This document shows positions 33,707 through 42,431 of a stretch of 64,000 nt of DNA, piece by piece. This DNA comes from an uncultured Bacteroidales bacterium (GTDB taxonomy: Bacteria > Bacteroidota > Bacteroidia > Bacteroidales > Muribaculaceae): contig CADAFP010000004.1 of NCBI GenBank assembly GCA_902787185.1, positions 44,675 through 108,674 on the forward strand, in the 5' to 3' direction. Under the pieces are notes generated by a model, which worked only from the letters and a program-made list of their open reading frames with translations, ran no database searches and had not been told where the DNA came from. The translations under genes and the position numbers were made by a program. The first letter of the stretch is position 1, and every line of letters starts with the position of its first letter.

Positions 33707-34612
33707 ATGAAACCGACATTATTTGTGCTTGCTGCTGGCATGGGCAGCCGTTATGGTGGCCTCAAGCAGCTCGATGGTCTGGGACCTCACGGCGAGACCA
33801 TCATGGACTATTCTATTTATGATGCTATCCATAGTGGATTTGGCAAGGTGGTCTTTGTGATTCGCAAGGACTTTGAGGCCGACTTCCGCGAGAAAATCTT
33901 ATCTAAATATGAGAACCACATCCCTGTCGAAGTGGTTTTCCAGGGCTTGAATGACCTGCCCGAGGGCTTCACCTGTCCCGCCGAGCGTGCCAAGCCGTGG
34001 GGCACCAACCACGCGCTGCTCATGGGCAAAAATGTGATCCGTGAGCCGTTTGCCATCATCAATGCCGATGACTACTATGGCCGTAACAGCTTTGAGGTCA
34101 TGGCACAGGAACTCTCGTCACTGCCCGAGGACAGCAAGGGCCACTACAGCATGGTGGGCTTCAAGGTGGGCAACACCATGAGCGAGAGCGGCACCGTGGC
34201 ACGTGGCGTGTGCGAGACCCGTGACGGCATCCTTGTCGGCGTGGTGGAGCGCACCGACATCGGCTATGATGCCGACCACAACATCACCTTCACCGACGAG
34301 AACGGTGATGTGCAGCAGCTGGCATTCGATACGCCCGTGTCGATGAACTTCTGGGGCTTCACGCCCGACTATTTCGCTCACAGCGAGAGGTGCTTCATCG
34401 ACTTCCTCAAGGAGAATATCGACAAGCCCAAGGCCGAATTCTTCATTCCGACGGTTGTCAACGAAATGGTCAACACGGGAACGGCCCAGGTCAAGGTCCT
34501 CACCACCGAGAGCAAGTGGTTTGGTGTGACCTATGCCGCCGACCGTCAGGGCGTCGTTGACAAGTTTGCCGAGTTGCATGCCACCGGCGTTTATCCCGAC
34601 AAAATGTTCTGA
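33707..34612 (+). CDS. Sugar-phosphate nucleotidyltransferase family protein
   Basis: 301-aa Rossmann-like NTP transferase from the ATG at 33707 (a GTG start at 33683 would add eight residues before the core). It starts with the nucleotide-binding motif LFVLAAGMGSRYGGLKQL, then VVFVIRK, the metal/sugar motif AIINADDYYG near residue 110, and VGVVERTDIGYD. It lacks the left-handed beta-helix of GlmU. Similar proteins are annotated as nucleotidyltransferases without a proven substrate. Its place right after galK-galM makes galactose 1-phosphate or another hexose 1-phosphate an attractive but unproven substrate. Confidence 0.82.
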   Translation: MKPTLFVLAAGMGSRYGGLKQLDGLGPHGETIMDYSIYDAIHSGFGKVVFVIRKDFEADFREKILSKYENHIPVEVVFQGLNDLPEGFTCPAERAKPWGTNHALLMGKNVIREPFAIINADDYYGRNSFEVMAQELSSLPEDSKGHYSMVGFKVGNTMSESGTVARGVCETRDGILVGVVERTDIGYDADHNITFTDENGDVQQLAFDTPVSMNFWGFTPDYFAHSERCFIDFLKENIDKPKAEFFIPTVVNEMVNTGTAQVKVLTTESKWFGVTYAADRQGVVDKFAELHATGVYPDKMF

Positions 34613-34703
34613 TAATAGACCGTAGGGATACCTCTTATCCACCATTTACGTAATGAAAATTTGATTTTTTTTGAAAAAAAACGTCAAGTTTGAAATTAAT
34701 GTC

Positions 34704-34711
34704 TATATTTG
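34704..34711 (+). promoter_or_regulatory. -7 box of the OmpA-like lipoprotein gene
   Basis: TATATTTG in an AT-rich leader, with 54 nt to the ATG at 34766. Confidence 0.5.
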
Positions 34712-34765
34712 CATTTTGAAACGAAAAATAATTAACATTTTTATTCATTTAAATATTATCAGAAA

Positions 34766-35455
34766 ATGAAAAAGACATTATGCTTATTGTTGAGCGCTTT
34801 GTTGATGCTCGGTGTTTCAGGTTGTGGTTCCTTGAACAATGCTGCTAAGGGCGGACTGATCGGTACTGGTGGCGGTGCTGCAATCGGTGCAGGTATTGGT
34901 GCCCTCATCGGTAAGGGCAAGGGTGCTGCCATTGGTGGCGCTATTGGCGCTGTCGCTGGCGGTGTTGCCGGCACGCTCATCGGCAAGAAGATGGACAAGC
35001 AGGCTGCCGAGCTGGCTCAGATTGCTGGTGCCCAGGTTGACACTGTTACCGACGTGAATGGTTTTGAGGGCATCAAGGTGACCTTCGACAACGGTATCCT
35101 CTTCGGCTTCAACAGCTCCAAGTTGGGCAATGATGCCAAGGCTTCACTGAACGAGTTTGCCAAGTCGCTGATCAACAATCCCCAGACTGACGTGCAGATT
35201 TACGGTCACACCGATAATGTAGGTACCCGCGCTGCCAACGAGAAGGTTTCTAACGCTCGTGCTACCGAGGTGAAGAACTACCTGAGCAACGCTGGCGTTC
35301 CCGGTGCTCGTCTCACCAGCAAGGGTCTGGCCTATGACTATCCCGTTGCCAGCAATGACACCGAGGCTGGTCGTGCACAGAACCGCCGTGTGGAGATTTA
35401 CATCACCGCTAATGAGGATATGATCAAGGCTGCCCAGGACGGCACGCTCAAGTAA
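34766..35455 (+). CDS. OmpA-family lipoprotein with glycine-zipper domain (YiaD-like)
   Basis: 229-aa outer-membrane-associated protein. Lipobox GVSGC with Cys20. A glycine-zipper segment at about residues 29-80 (GGAAIGAGIGALIG, GGAIGAVAGGVAGTLIG) may insert in or pack against the membrane. The C-terminal OmpA peptidoglycan-binding domain at about 108-218 has IYGHTDNVGTRAANEKVSNARA and the NRRVEIYI ending. It likely links the outer membrane to peptidoglycan. Monocistronic, with a strong terminator after it. Confidence 0.92.
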   Translation: MKKTLCLLLSALLMLGVSGCGSLNNAAKGGLIGTGGGAAIGAGIGALIGKGKGAAIGGAIGAVAGGVAGTLIGKKMDKQAAELAQIAGAQVDTVTDVNGFEGIKVTFDNGILFGFNSSKLGNDAKASLNEFAKSLINNPQTDVQIYGHTDNVGTRAANEKVSNARATEVKNYLSNAGVPGARLTSKGLAYDYPVASNDTEAGRAQNRRVEIYITANEDMIKAAQDGTLK

Positions 35456-35488
35456 TCAAATCCTCGAGTTTTAGATTGTTTTATTATC

Positions 35489-35525
35489 ATTAAGGTGTTC
35501 CCGTTTGGGAGCACCTTAATTTTTG
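35489..35525 (+). terminator. Rho-independent terminator of the OmpA-like gene
   Basis: ATTAAGGTGTTCCC (35489-35502) pairs with GGGAGCACCTTAAT (35507-35520), 14 positions with one G-T, loop GTTT, then TTTTTG. It lies in the 318-bp gene-free stretch 35456-35773, which otherwise holds the nrdJ promoter. Confidence 0.92.
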
Positions 35526-35667
35526 CCCAAGTGGTTTTGTTTTACGCACTTATGTTTTGATGTAGTTGATGTTTTGGAAAACTTTTCTCGTTGCTTGAGA
35601 AATTAACACGCTGGTATTCAGGTTGTTAAAATTTTTTTTGAAAAACTTCAAAAAATTGTTCTAAAAT

Positions 35668-35698
35668 TTTGTTGTTCAAATTATTCATGTTACCTTTG
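35668..35698 (+). promoter_or_regulatory. Promoter of nrdJ
   Basis: TTTG at 35668-35671, 19-nt spacer, TACCTTTG at 35691-35698. It agrees with the mutS2 promoter in both boxes and spacing. The leader is about 70 nt. Confidence 0.72.
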
Positions 35699-35773
35699 CG
35701 AGGTTTTTCGCCCGAATAATGAAAACCTACCATTTTTTCCCTTTTGAAACTACAGAATAAGAACAAGATAGCA

Positions 35774-38347
35774 ATGGAACCGAACACCTACACTTACCAG
35801 CAGGCCTATGAAGCCTCGTTGAAATACTTTGACGGTGATGAGCTTGCCGCCAGGGTATGGGCAACGAAGTATGCCCTGAAAGACTCTTTTGGAAACCTTT
35901 TTGAATTAACCCCCGATGACATGCACCACCGCATCGCGCGTGAGATTGCCCGCATCGAGAACAAATATCCCAATCCCATGAGCGAGGAGCGCCTGTTCGA
36001 GCTGATGAGCCACTTCCGCTACATCGTGCCCCAGGGTAGTCCCATGGCGGGTATCGGCAACAATTTCCAGGTTGGCTCGCTGAGCAACTGTTTTGTTGTC
36101 GGCTTGGATGGCGAGCCCGACAGTTACGGCGGCATCCTCAAGATTGACGAGGAGCAGGTGCAGCTCATGAAGCGCCGTGGTGGTGTGGGACATGACCTGT
36201 CGCACATCCGCCCCAAGGGATCTCCCGTCAAGAACAGCGCGTTGACCTCTACGGGCCTGGTGCCCTTCATGGTGCGCTACAGCAACAGCACCCGCGAGGT
36301 GGCTCAGGACGGCCGCCGTGGCGCCTTGATGCTCACCGTGAGCATCAAGCACCCTGACGCCGAGTCGTTCATCGACGCCAAGATGGAGGAGGGCAAGGTC
36401 ACCGGCGCCAACGTGTCGGTGCGTATCGACGATGCTTTCATGCAGGCCGCCGTCGAGGGAAGGCCTTACCATCAGCAGTATCCCATCGACAGCGATAATC
36501 CCACTTTTGAGAAGGATACCGACGCTGCGCGCCTGTGGGCGAAGATTGTTCATAATGCTTGGAAAAGTGCCGAGCCTGGCATCCTCTTCTGGGACACCAT
36601 CACCCGCGAGTCGGTGCCTGACTGCTATGCCGACCTGGGCTTCAAGACCATCTCGACCAATCCCTGCGGCGAGATTCCCCTGTGCCCTTATGACAGCTGC
36701 CGCCTCATCGCCATCAACCTGTACAGCTATGTGCAGAAGCCATTCACACCCGAGGCCTACTTTGACTACGACCTCTTTGCCGAGCACGTGGCTTGCGCCC
36801 AGCGCATGATGGACGACATCATCGACCTGGAGATGGAGAAAATCGAGAAGATCCTCGAGAAAATCCAGTCCGACCCCGAGACCAGCGAGGTGAAGACCAC
36901 CGAGATGAACCTGTGGAACAAAATCCGCACCAAGACGCTCAAGGGGCGCCGCACGGGTGTGGGCACCACGGGCGAGGGTGACATGATTGCCGCTATGGGA
37001 CTGCGCTACGGCACACCCGAGGCCACCGAGTTCTCGGTGAGCGTTCACCGTGCTTTGGCGCTGGCTGCCTACGGCTCGTCGGTACAGATGGCCAAGGAAC
37101 GCGGTGCATTTGAAATCTATGATGCCAAGCGCGAGGAGAACAATCCCTATATTAACCGCCTGCGCGAGGCCGATCCGAAACTCTATGATGAAATGATTAA
37201 GTATGGTCGCCGCAACATCGCTTGCTTGACCATCGCTCCCACCGGCACCACGAGCCTGCTGACGCAGACCACCTCGGGCATCGAGCCGGTATTTATGCCA
37301 GTTTATAAGCGCCGCCGCAAGGTCAACCCCAGCGACAAGGATGTGCACGTTGACCTCGTTGACGAGAATGGCGATTCCTTTGAGGAGTTCATCGTCTATC
37401 ACCACAAGCTGGTGACCTGGATGAATGTCAACAACATCCCCGTGCGCCGCGACTACACGCAGGAGGAACTGAATGCCATCGTCGCCAAGTCTCCTTATTA
37501 CAAAGCTACCGCCAACGATGTGGATTGGGTCAACAAGGTGCGTATGCAGGGCGAGGTGCAGAAGTGGGTGGACCACAGCATCAGTGTGACCATCAACCTG
37601 CCCAACGACATCAGCGAGGAGATGGTGGGCAAACTCTATGTCGAGGCATGGCGCAGCGGGTGCAAGGGCTGCACCGTCTATCGTGACGGCTCACGCACCG
37701 GTGTGCTTGTGGCACTGAGCGACAATGACAAGAAGAAGGAGAAAGAGAAGGAAAAAGGCAAGAATGAAGAACAGGACGGCCGCTACATCGCCGAGGAGGA
37801 GCACATCCTCAAGCGCCCCGTGGAGCTCGAGGCCGACGTGGTGCGTTTCCAGAACAAGAAGGAGAAGTGGATTGCCTTCATTGGCCTGATTGATGGCCGA
37901 CCCTACGAGATCTTTACCGGTATTGCCGACGACGATGAGGGCATCTTCTGCCCCAAGTCGGTCACCAAGGGCAAGATCATCAAGGCCGTGGGTGAGGATG
38001 GCGTGAAGCGCTACGACTTCCAGTTCATCAACAAGCGAGGTTTCAAGACCACCATCGAGGGACTGAGCGAGAAGTTCAACCCCGAGTTCTGGAACTACGC
38101 TAAGCTGATTTCGGGCGTGCTGCGCTATGGTATGCCCATTCCGCAGGTGCTCAAGCTCGTCAGCAGCTTGGAGTTGGATAGCAAGTCGATCAACACCTGG
38201 AAGATGGGCGTCGAGCGTGCGCTCAAGCGCTACATCCACAATGGTGAGTCGGCTGCCGAGAAGTGCCCCAACTGTGGCCAGGAGACCCTGGTTTATCAGG
38301 AGGGCTGCCTCATCTGCACCAACTGCGGCACCTCCCGCTGCGGATGA
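35774..38347 (+). CDS. nrdJ: Adenosylcobalamin-dependent (class II) ribonucleotide reductase
   Basis: 857 aa from the ATG at 35774. Makes deoxynucleotides using B12, independently of oxygen. The order matches the long NrdJ form: N-terminal helical region, FRYIVPQGSPMAGIGNN, GGILKIDEEQVQLMKRRGGVG, the active-site cysteine loops LSNCF and TNPCGEIPL...SCRL, GRRTGVGTTGEGD, APTGTTSLLTQTTSG, then WRSGCKGCTVYRDGSR. A Lys/Glu-rich linker (DNDKKKEKEKEKGK) leads to a C-terminal domain ending in a four-cysteine zinc motif (CPNCGQETL...CLICTNCGTSRCG). B12 use also fits the methylmalonyl-CoA mutase beginning at 63902. Standalone gene with promoter and terminator. Confidence 0.96.
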   Translation: MEPNTYTYQQAYEASLKYFDGDELAARVWATKYALKDSFGNLFELTPDDMHHRIAREIARIENKYPNPMSEERLFELMSHFRYIVPQGSPMAGIGNNFQVGSLSNCFVVGLDGEPDSYGGILKIDEEQVQLMKRRGGVGHDLSHIRPKGSPVKNSALTSTGLVPFMVRYSNSTREVAQDGRRGALMLTVSIKHPDAESFIDAKMEEGKVTGANVSVRIDDAFMQAAVEGRPYHQQYPIDSDNPTFEKDTDAARLWAKIVHNAWKSAEPGILFWDTITRESVPDCYADLGFKTISTNPCGEIPLCPYDSCRLIAINLYSYVQKPFTPEAYFDYDLFAEHVACAQRMMDDIIDLEMEKIEKILEKIQSDPETSEVKTTEMNLWNKIRTKTLKGRRTGVGTTGEGDMIAAMGLRYGTPEATEFSVSVHRALALAAYGSSVQMAKERGAFEIYDAKREENNPYINRLREADPKLYDEMIKYGRRNIACLTIAPTGTTSLLTQTTSGIEPVFMPVYKRRRKVNPSDKDVHVDLVDENGDSFEEFIVYHHKLVTWMNVNNIPVRRDYTQEELNAIVAKSPYYKATANDVDWVNKVRMQGEVQKWVDHSISVTINLPNDISEEMVGKLYVEAWRSGCKGCTVYRDGSRTGVLVALSDNDKKKEKEKEKGKNEEQDGRYIAEEEHILKRPVELEADVVRFQNKKEKWIAFIGLIDGRPYEIFTGIADDDEGIFCPKSVTKGKIIKAVGEDGVKRYDFQFINKRGFKTTIEGLSEKFNPEFWNYAKLISGVLRYGMPIPQVLKLVSSLELDSKSINTWKMGVERALKRYIHNGESAAEKCPNCGQETLVYQEGCLICTNCGTSRCG

Positions 38348-38387
38348 TTCCGCGAGTCAATTAATGTAAGGCAAAATAAGTTGAAAT

Positions 38388-38428
38388 GGTGTACCCCTTA
38401 TCAAGCGATAACTGGGTACACCCTGTTT
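38388..38428 (+). terminator. Rho-independent terminator of nrdJ
   Basis: Perfect 9-bp stem GGTGTACCC (38388-38396) with GGGTACACC (38414-38422), followed by CTGTTTTTT. Confidence 0.9.
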
Positions 38429-38471
38429 TTTATACCATCAAAAGTTTAATTCACTAATTATTTTTTTACAC

Positions 38472-39758
38472 ATGATGAAATTTAAAAGATTAGTACCGAC
38501 GATGCTCTCTTTGTTTTCGGTATGCTTGTGTGCCGGTGCTGGTACCGACGGTCTCATGTGTGATGCAGCAAGACACGTGCTCAAGTCCACACGTCCTCTC
38601 GAGCGTGTGGCTTACTATCCTGGTATGGCGGTTTATCGTCAGTCGGGAGGTGGTTTTGCCGTTGTTTCGAGTGACGAGAAGCCACGGGTTTTGGCCTATT
38701 CTCGCTCTGGTTCTCTGGACATGTCCCATCTCAATCCGGGTTTTAACTGGTGGCTAAATGCTACCAAAAAGGTGATGATGCAGTCTGGTCCCAAGCGCGA
38801 GACCACCAAGCCCGACCCAAGCCGGTTTCCCGTGGCTGTCCAACCTCTCATAACCACCATTTGGGGACAACGTGAACCCTTCAAGTTCATGTGCCCGTTC
38901 GACAAGTATGTACAAGACCATAGCCTGTATGGCACCTATACGCCAGATTTGGGACACTATTCGGTGGGGTGCGGGCCACTGGCGATGGCGCAGTACATGT
39001 ATTTCTACAAGTTCCCCAATCATGGCGTTGGGGAGGAATCGGTAACGGTCAAGTATGATTCAGGTAATGTCACGTTGACTGTCGATTTTGAATCCTCGAC
39101 CTACGAGTGGGACCAGATGATTGACGATTATCAGGGCGAATACACCGCTCGTCAGGGCGAGGCTGTTGCGCGGTTGTGCTACGATTGCGGCGTCGCGGCC
39201 CAAACCACTTGGAACAACTTGGGTGGAGGAACCACCGATGAAAAGATTCTCAATGCCTTCATCAATCACTTCAACTACAATGACACGGCCCATTACATCC
39301 CGCGTTCGCGCTACGATGAACCCACATGGATGGAGTATATCTACAGCATCCTGTCAAGTGGCAACCCGATTCTGTACTCGGCCAAGGACATTAACATGGA
39401 GTATTTCATCATCGCTGGCCACAATTTCATCATCGACGGCTATGACGAGAATGGCCTGGTTCATGTGAACTGGGGATGGTATGGAATTGAAAATGGCTAT
39501 TTTGACATCGCCTTGCTGAATGTGCTTGACTACACCTATGATGACTGGCAAGCAATGTATGTCGGGCTTTATCCCAATCGTGAGGCCCTCATCGGGGATG
39601 TTGACCAGGATGGCCGTATCACCATTGCCGACGTGACTGCGCTCATCGACATCATCCTGAACAAAACGCCGTCAACAACAGCCGACGTTGACCTTGACGG
39701 CAACATCAGCATTGCCGATGTGACAGCACTCGTCGATATGATTCTTGCTGGAAATTAA
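38472..39758 (+). CDS. Secreted C10 (streptopain-like) cysteine peptidase with C-terminal dockerin (second copy)
   Basis: 428 aa, shorter than the C10 enzyme at 534 because the extra beta modules are missing. Signal peptide about residues 1-22 (MMKFKRLVPTMLSLFSVCLC). A propeptide-like segment (GGGFAVVSSDEKPRVLAYS) is followed by YSVGCGPLAMAQYMYFY with catalytic Cys167 and by AGHNFIIDGYD with His317, then HVNWGWYG. The dockerin directly follows the catalytic domain (GDVDQDGRITIADVTALIDI, DVDLDGNISIADVTALVDM), with no other tail. The dockerin is of the ADVTALID subclass shared with the small cohesin-dockerin protein and the nuclease. Confidence 0.92.
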   Translation: MMKFKRLVPTMLSLFSVCLCAGAGTDGLMCDAARHVLKSTRPLERVAYYPGMAVYRQSGGGFAVVSSDEKPRVLAYSRSGSLDMSHLNPGFNWWLNATKKVMMQSGPKRETTKPDPSRFPVAVQPLITTIWGQREPFKFMCPFDKYVQDHSLYGTYTPDLGHYSVGCGPLAMAQYMYFYKFPNHGVGEESVTVKYDSGNVTLTVDFESSTYEWDQMIDDYQGEYTARQGEAVARLCYDCGVAAQTTWNNLGGGTTDEKILNAFINHFNYNDTAHYIPRSRYDEPTWMEYIYSILSSGNPILYSAKDINMEYFIIAGHNFIIDGYDENGLVHVNWGWYGIENGYFDIALLNVLDYTYDDWQAMYVGLYPNREALIGDVDQDGRITIADVTALIDIILNKTPSTTADVDLDGNISIADVTALVDMILAGN

Positions 39759-39786
39759 TGATTATTCAATGAACACCGGTGATTAA

Positions 39787-40620
39787 TTATCCGCAATCCC
39801 AGCAGTAGTAGGTGTGGGAAAAGTCACGTTTGGCGAGGTCATCTCGGTTGATGAAGATGAAACCGCTGCCCATGTCGCCCCACATCACGAGTTCCCTGCG
39901 GTCAACTGTGGAGAACTGGGAATCTAACTGGAACAGGAGCGTGTCGTGCAACTGGATGTCACGGCGCGCTTCTTCTTGTGAATAGACGGGATAACCCAGT
40001 ATCTGGTGACAAGGACGCTTCATGCCCATGTTTTGCTCAAAATAGAGGCAATCGTCATTGTTGAGGTATTCATACCACATCTTGTCGCTATGGTCCTCGC
40101 CCGTCAAATCCTTGATGATGCCAAAGAAGAGGTCATTGAAGCGGCCATCGCTGACGCCCATGACGGTCTCTTCGGGCACCACGTCGATGGCAACCTCGCT
40201 CCTGACGGGCGTTAGTGCTTCGTCAACAGTGTCGTGGGTAGGTATGCCTGCAGGCGTGGCACTCACGTCAATAGTCTCATGATAGATGACCTTGAAGCCC
40301 TCGCCATCCATGCTATAGTTGCCACGGCATCCGTACATCCGTTCGGGATTCAGGCTGATGAACCACTGTAACATGCCTTGCTCGGGTAGGGGGGCTTGAA
40401 GTCCCGCCTGGCCACAATTGATTTGCATGAGCATCAGCATGGGGTTGCCGCTGTCGGTGGGAAACTCCTTATTGGCTGGCCAATAGGGCATGCCGCCAAT
40501 CTTGCTGTCAGTGGCATTGGGTTGACGCTCCTCGTTCATGACGAGGCGGTAATGATTGATGGTCGAGCGCCGGGTAATCTCCTCGGCAAGACGCTTTGTT
40601 AATTCACTCATTTCAATCAT
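39787..40620 (-). CDS. DUF1963 (YwqG-like) protein
   Basis: 277-aa cytosolic protein of the YwqG/DUF1963 family. Features: KIGGMPYWPANKEFP near residue 41, GNPMLMLMQINC, GMLQWFISLNPERMYG near 84-99, the middle segment HQILGYPVYSQEEARRDI, then LLFQLDSQ and WGDMGSGFIFINRDDLAKRDF near the end. The fold is conserved but the biochemical role is unknown. It follows the fucosidase with a large hairpin between them, so co-transcription is doubtful. Confidence 0.85.
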   Translation of the reverse strand: MIEMSELTKRLAEEITRRSTINHYRLVMNEERQPNATDSKIGGMPYWPANKEFPTDSGNPMLMLMQINCGQAGLQAPLPEQGMLQWFISLNPERMYGCRGNYSMDGEGFKVIYHETIDVSATPAGIPTHDTVDEALTPVRSEVAIDVVPEETVMGVSDGRFNDLFFGIIKDLTGEDHSDKMWYEYLNNDDCLYFEQNMGMKRPCHQILGYPVYSQEEARRDIQLHDTLLFQLDSQFSTVDRRELVMWGDMGSGFIFINRDDLAKRDFSHTYYCWDCG

Positions 40621-40638
40621 ATTATTCTCTGTGTTTTG

Positions 40639-40711
40639 GAAGACAAGAAAGACAAAAAGGACAAATATTTATTTAATTTATGAAATTGTCTTTGTTGTCT
40701 TTCTTGTCTTC
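40639..40711 (-). terminator. Large inverted repeat after the fucosidase gene
   Basis: Perfect 17-bp arms: GAAGACAAGAAAGACAA at 40639-40655 and its complement at 40695-40711, the last base overlapping the fucosidase stop. The inner AAAGGACAA/TTGTCTTTG can extend the stem. Probably terminates the fucosidase transcript. Confidence 0.7.
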
Positions 40712-42171
40712 TAATCCGTAGTGTGGTAGGCTTCGATGTTGTTGATGCACGGGCAGGCGCGGCTGTCGAGGATGCGGATGCGCCACTCCTTGGCGGTCTT
40801 CTCGTGGAAGCGCACGATGCGTTTGTAGCCGATGGTTGTCGTCTCCTCGTCATCCTTGACAAGCACGGGCGCCCACTTGCCGCAGCAGGTCTTGTACTCG
40901 ATAACAAAGTCCTTGACGCGTTGTCCCAGGGGAATGTATTCCTGCAACATGATACGGTTGAGGGTGACATCTTTTTTGCACTTGATGACGATGTCGGCAG
41001 CGGTTACGCCATCGCTGGCAGCCCAATAGGTCTCCCAATCACCATCGCCTATCAGAGAGGCGTTGAATTGCTTGTTGCGGGTATTGGTGGCGCTGAATTT
41101 GGCGCCCGCAAGCAGGTTTTCGCCCAATTCGCGGTTAAGGCGCTCACGCCACTGGCAGGCCGTTGCCGAGTCGGTGGGGTGAATCAGTCCCTCGCGGTTG
41201 ACGGGGAAATTCAGCAGGAGCGTGCCGTTATGGCCCACGCTGCGGTAGTACAGGTCGGTCAATTCGTCCACCGTCTTGACCTTGTCATCCTCGTTCTCGT
41301 GATAGAACCATCCAGGTCGGATGCTGGTGTCGCACTCACTGGCGCACCATGCGTCGCCGTCGGCGTGTCCCGACTGCAGTTCCTCATATTGCGGATACCC
41401 GGGATAGACCTCCTTGATGCGCAAGAATGCCCAGTTTGTGGGGTTGGCATAGCCTTTCTCGTTGCCCACCCAGCGGCAGCCAGGGCCGCCGTCCGAGAAG
41501 ATGATGGCATTGGGCTGCAAGTCATTCACGATGCCCCATGCCTTGGGATAGTCATAGTAGGTGCTGCGGTCTATCTGGCGTTTCTCGTTAGCACCTCCAT
41601 ACCAACCGTCGCCACCGTTGGCACCATCGAACCACACCTCAAACACGTCGCCATACTGCGTCATCAGCTCCCTGAGTTGGTTGTAGTAGTAGGTGACGTA
41701 TTCGGGGGTGCCATAGCTGGCCTGATGGCGGTCCCACGGCGAGAGATAGACGCCAAAGCGAATGCCATACTTCTTGCAGGCATCCGACAACTCGCGCACC
41801 ACGTCACCCTTGTAAGGCGAACTGGCGATGCTGTAGTCGGTATAGCGCGATGGCCACAGGCAGAACCCGTCATGGTGCTTGCAGGTGAGGATGACCCCCT
41901 TCATGCCCGCCTTGACGAGCGTCTGTACCCATTGCTCGCAGTCGAGTCGGGTAGGGTTGAATGTCTCGGCAGGCGTGTTGCCATAGCCCCATTCCATATC
42001 GTTGAAGGTGTTGAGCCCAAAGTGGATAAACGCATAGGTCTCCAACTGTTGCCAAGCCACCTGCTGCGCCGACGGCACCGGCAAACAAGGCTCCGGCGCC
42101 CCACTGTTGTCAGCTGTAGCGTGCAGAGCCATCAGCAGGGCCGCAATGATAATCAATCGAAATCGCATCAT
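40711..42171 (-). CDS. Secreted GH29 alpha-L-fucosidase with C-terminal discoidin-like module
   Basis: 486 aa from the ATG at 42171 (or 42168); the promoter box at 42198-42205 falls inside the longer frame, ruling out the 42216 start. Signal peptide MMRFRLIIIAALLMALHATA. The GH29 barrel has FIHFGLNTFNDMEWG, the active-site CKHHDGFCLWPS, GVYLSPWDRH, and the nucleophile Asp in VFEVWFDGANG near residue 198. A C-terminal F5/8-type C (CBM32-like) module at about 345-485 (LLAGAKFSATNTRN...DGDWETYWAAS) probably binds sugar. Removes terminal alpha-linked fucose from host or dietary glycans. No dockerin. Confidence 0.93.
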   Translation of the reverse strand: MMRFRLIIIAALLMALHATADNSGAPEPCLPVPSAQQVAWQQLETYAFIHFGLNTFNDMEWGYGNTPAETFNPTRLDCEQWVQTLVKAGMKGVILTCKHHDGFCLWPSRYTDYSIASSPYKGDVVRELSDACKKYGIRFGVYLSPWDRHQASYGTPEYVTYYYNQLRELMTQYGDVFEVWFDGANGGDGWYGGANEKRQIDRSTYYDYPKAWGIVNDLQPNAIIFSDGGPGCRWVGNEKGYANPTNWAFLRIKEVYPGYPQYEELQSGHADGDAWCASECDTSIRPGWFYHENEDDKVKTVDELTDLYYRSVGHNGTLLLNFPVNREGLIHPTDSATACQWRERLNRELGENLLAGAKFSATNTRNKQFNASLIGDGDWETYWAASDGVTAADIVIKCKKDVTLNRIMLQEYIPLGQRVKDFVIEYKTCCGKWAPVLVKDDEETTTIGYKRIVRFHEKTAKEWRIRILDSRACPCINNIEAYHTTD

Positions 42172-42197
42172 TCTCTTTTGTTTGAATCTTTCAGCCA

Positions 42198-42205
42198 CAA
42201 AGGTA
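42198..42205 (-). promoter_or_regulatory. -7 box of the fucosidase gene
   Basis: CAAAGGTA (TACCTTTG on the minus strand), 27 nt before the ATG at 42171. It decides the start codon. Confidence 0.65.
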
Positions 42206-42288
42206 TGAAATTTCACTGATAATCGCTTTCAAATAGCCGTTTTTAAATTAAAAATGGAGGATTTTGGTTGTTGTTTCCGATAATTTTG

Positions 42289-42296
42289 TATTTTTG
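42289..42296 (+). promoter_or_regulatory. -7 box of the tamB-tamA operon
   Basis: TATTTTTG at 42289-42296, with a second overlapping-phase TAATTTTG at 42281-42288. The leader to the ATG at 42432 is about 130 nt and includes the palindrome TAGGCA-ATTG-TGCCTA at 42318-42333. Confidence 0.55.
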
Positions 42297-42431
42297 CCAT
42301 TTGATAACTACGGATTATAGGCAATTGTGCCTAACAACTGAAACAATGGATGACAATTGGCGGCCACGCCAAGGCGAGGCGCAACAATGATGTTGTTCAA
42401 CGTTGTTAGAGTTGCTTGACCAAGAAGGAGT

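Noticed and set aside
35906-37576. 556-aa open frame on the minus strand
   Set aside because: Antisense shadow of nrdJ, with no recognisable domain.
40723-42219. 498-aa open frame on the plus strand
   Set aside because: Antisense to the GH29 fucosidase, whose motifs are unmistakable on the other strand.
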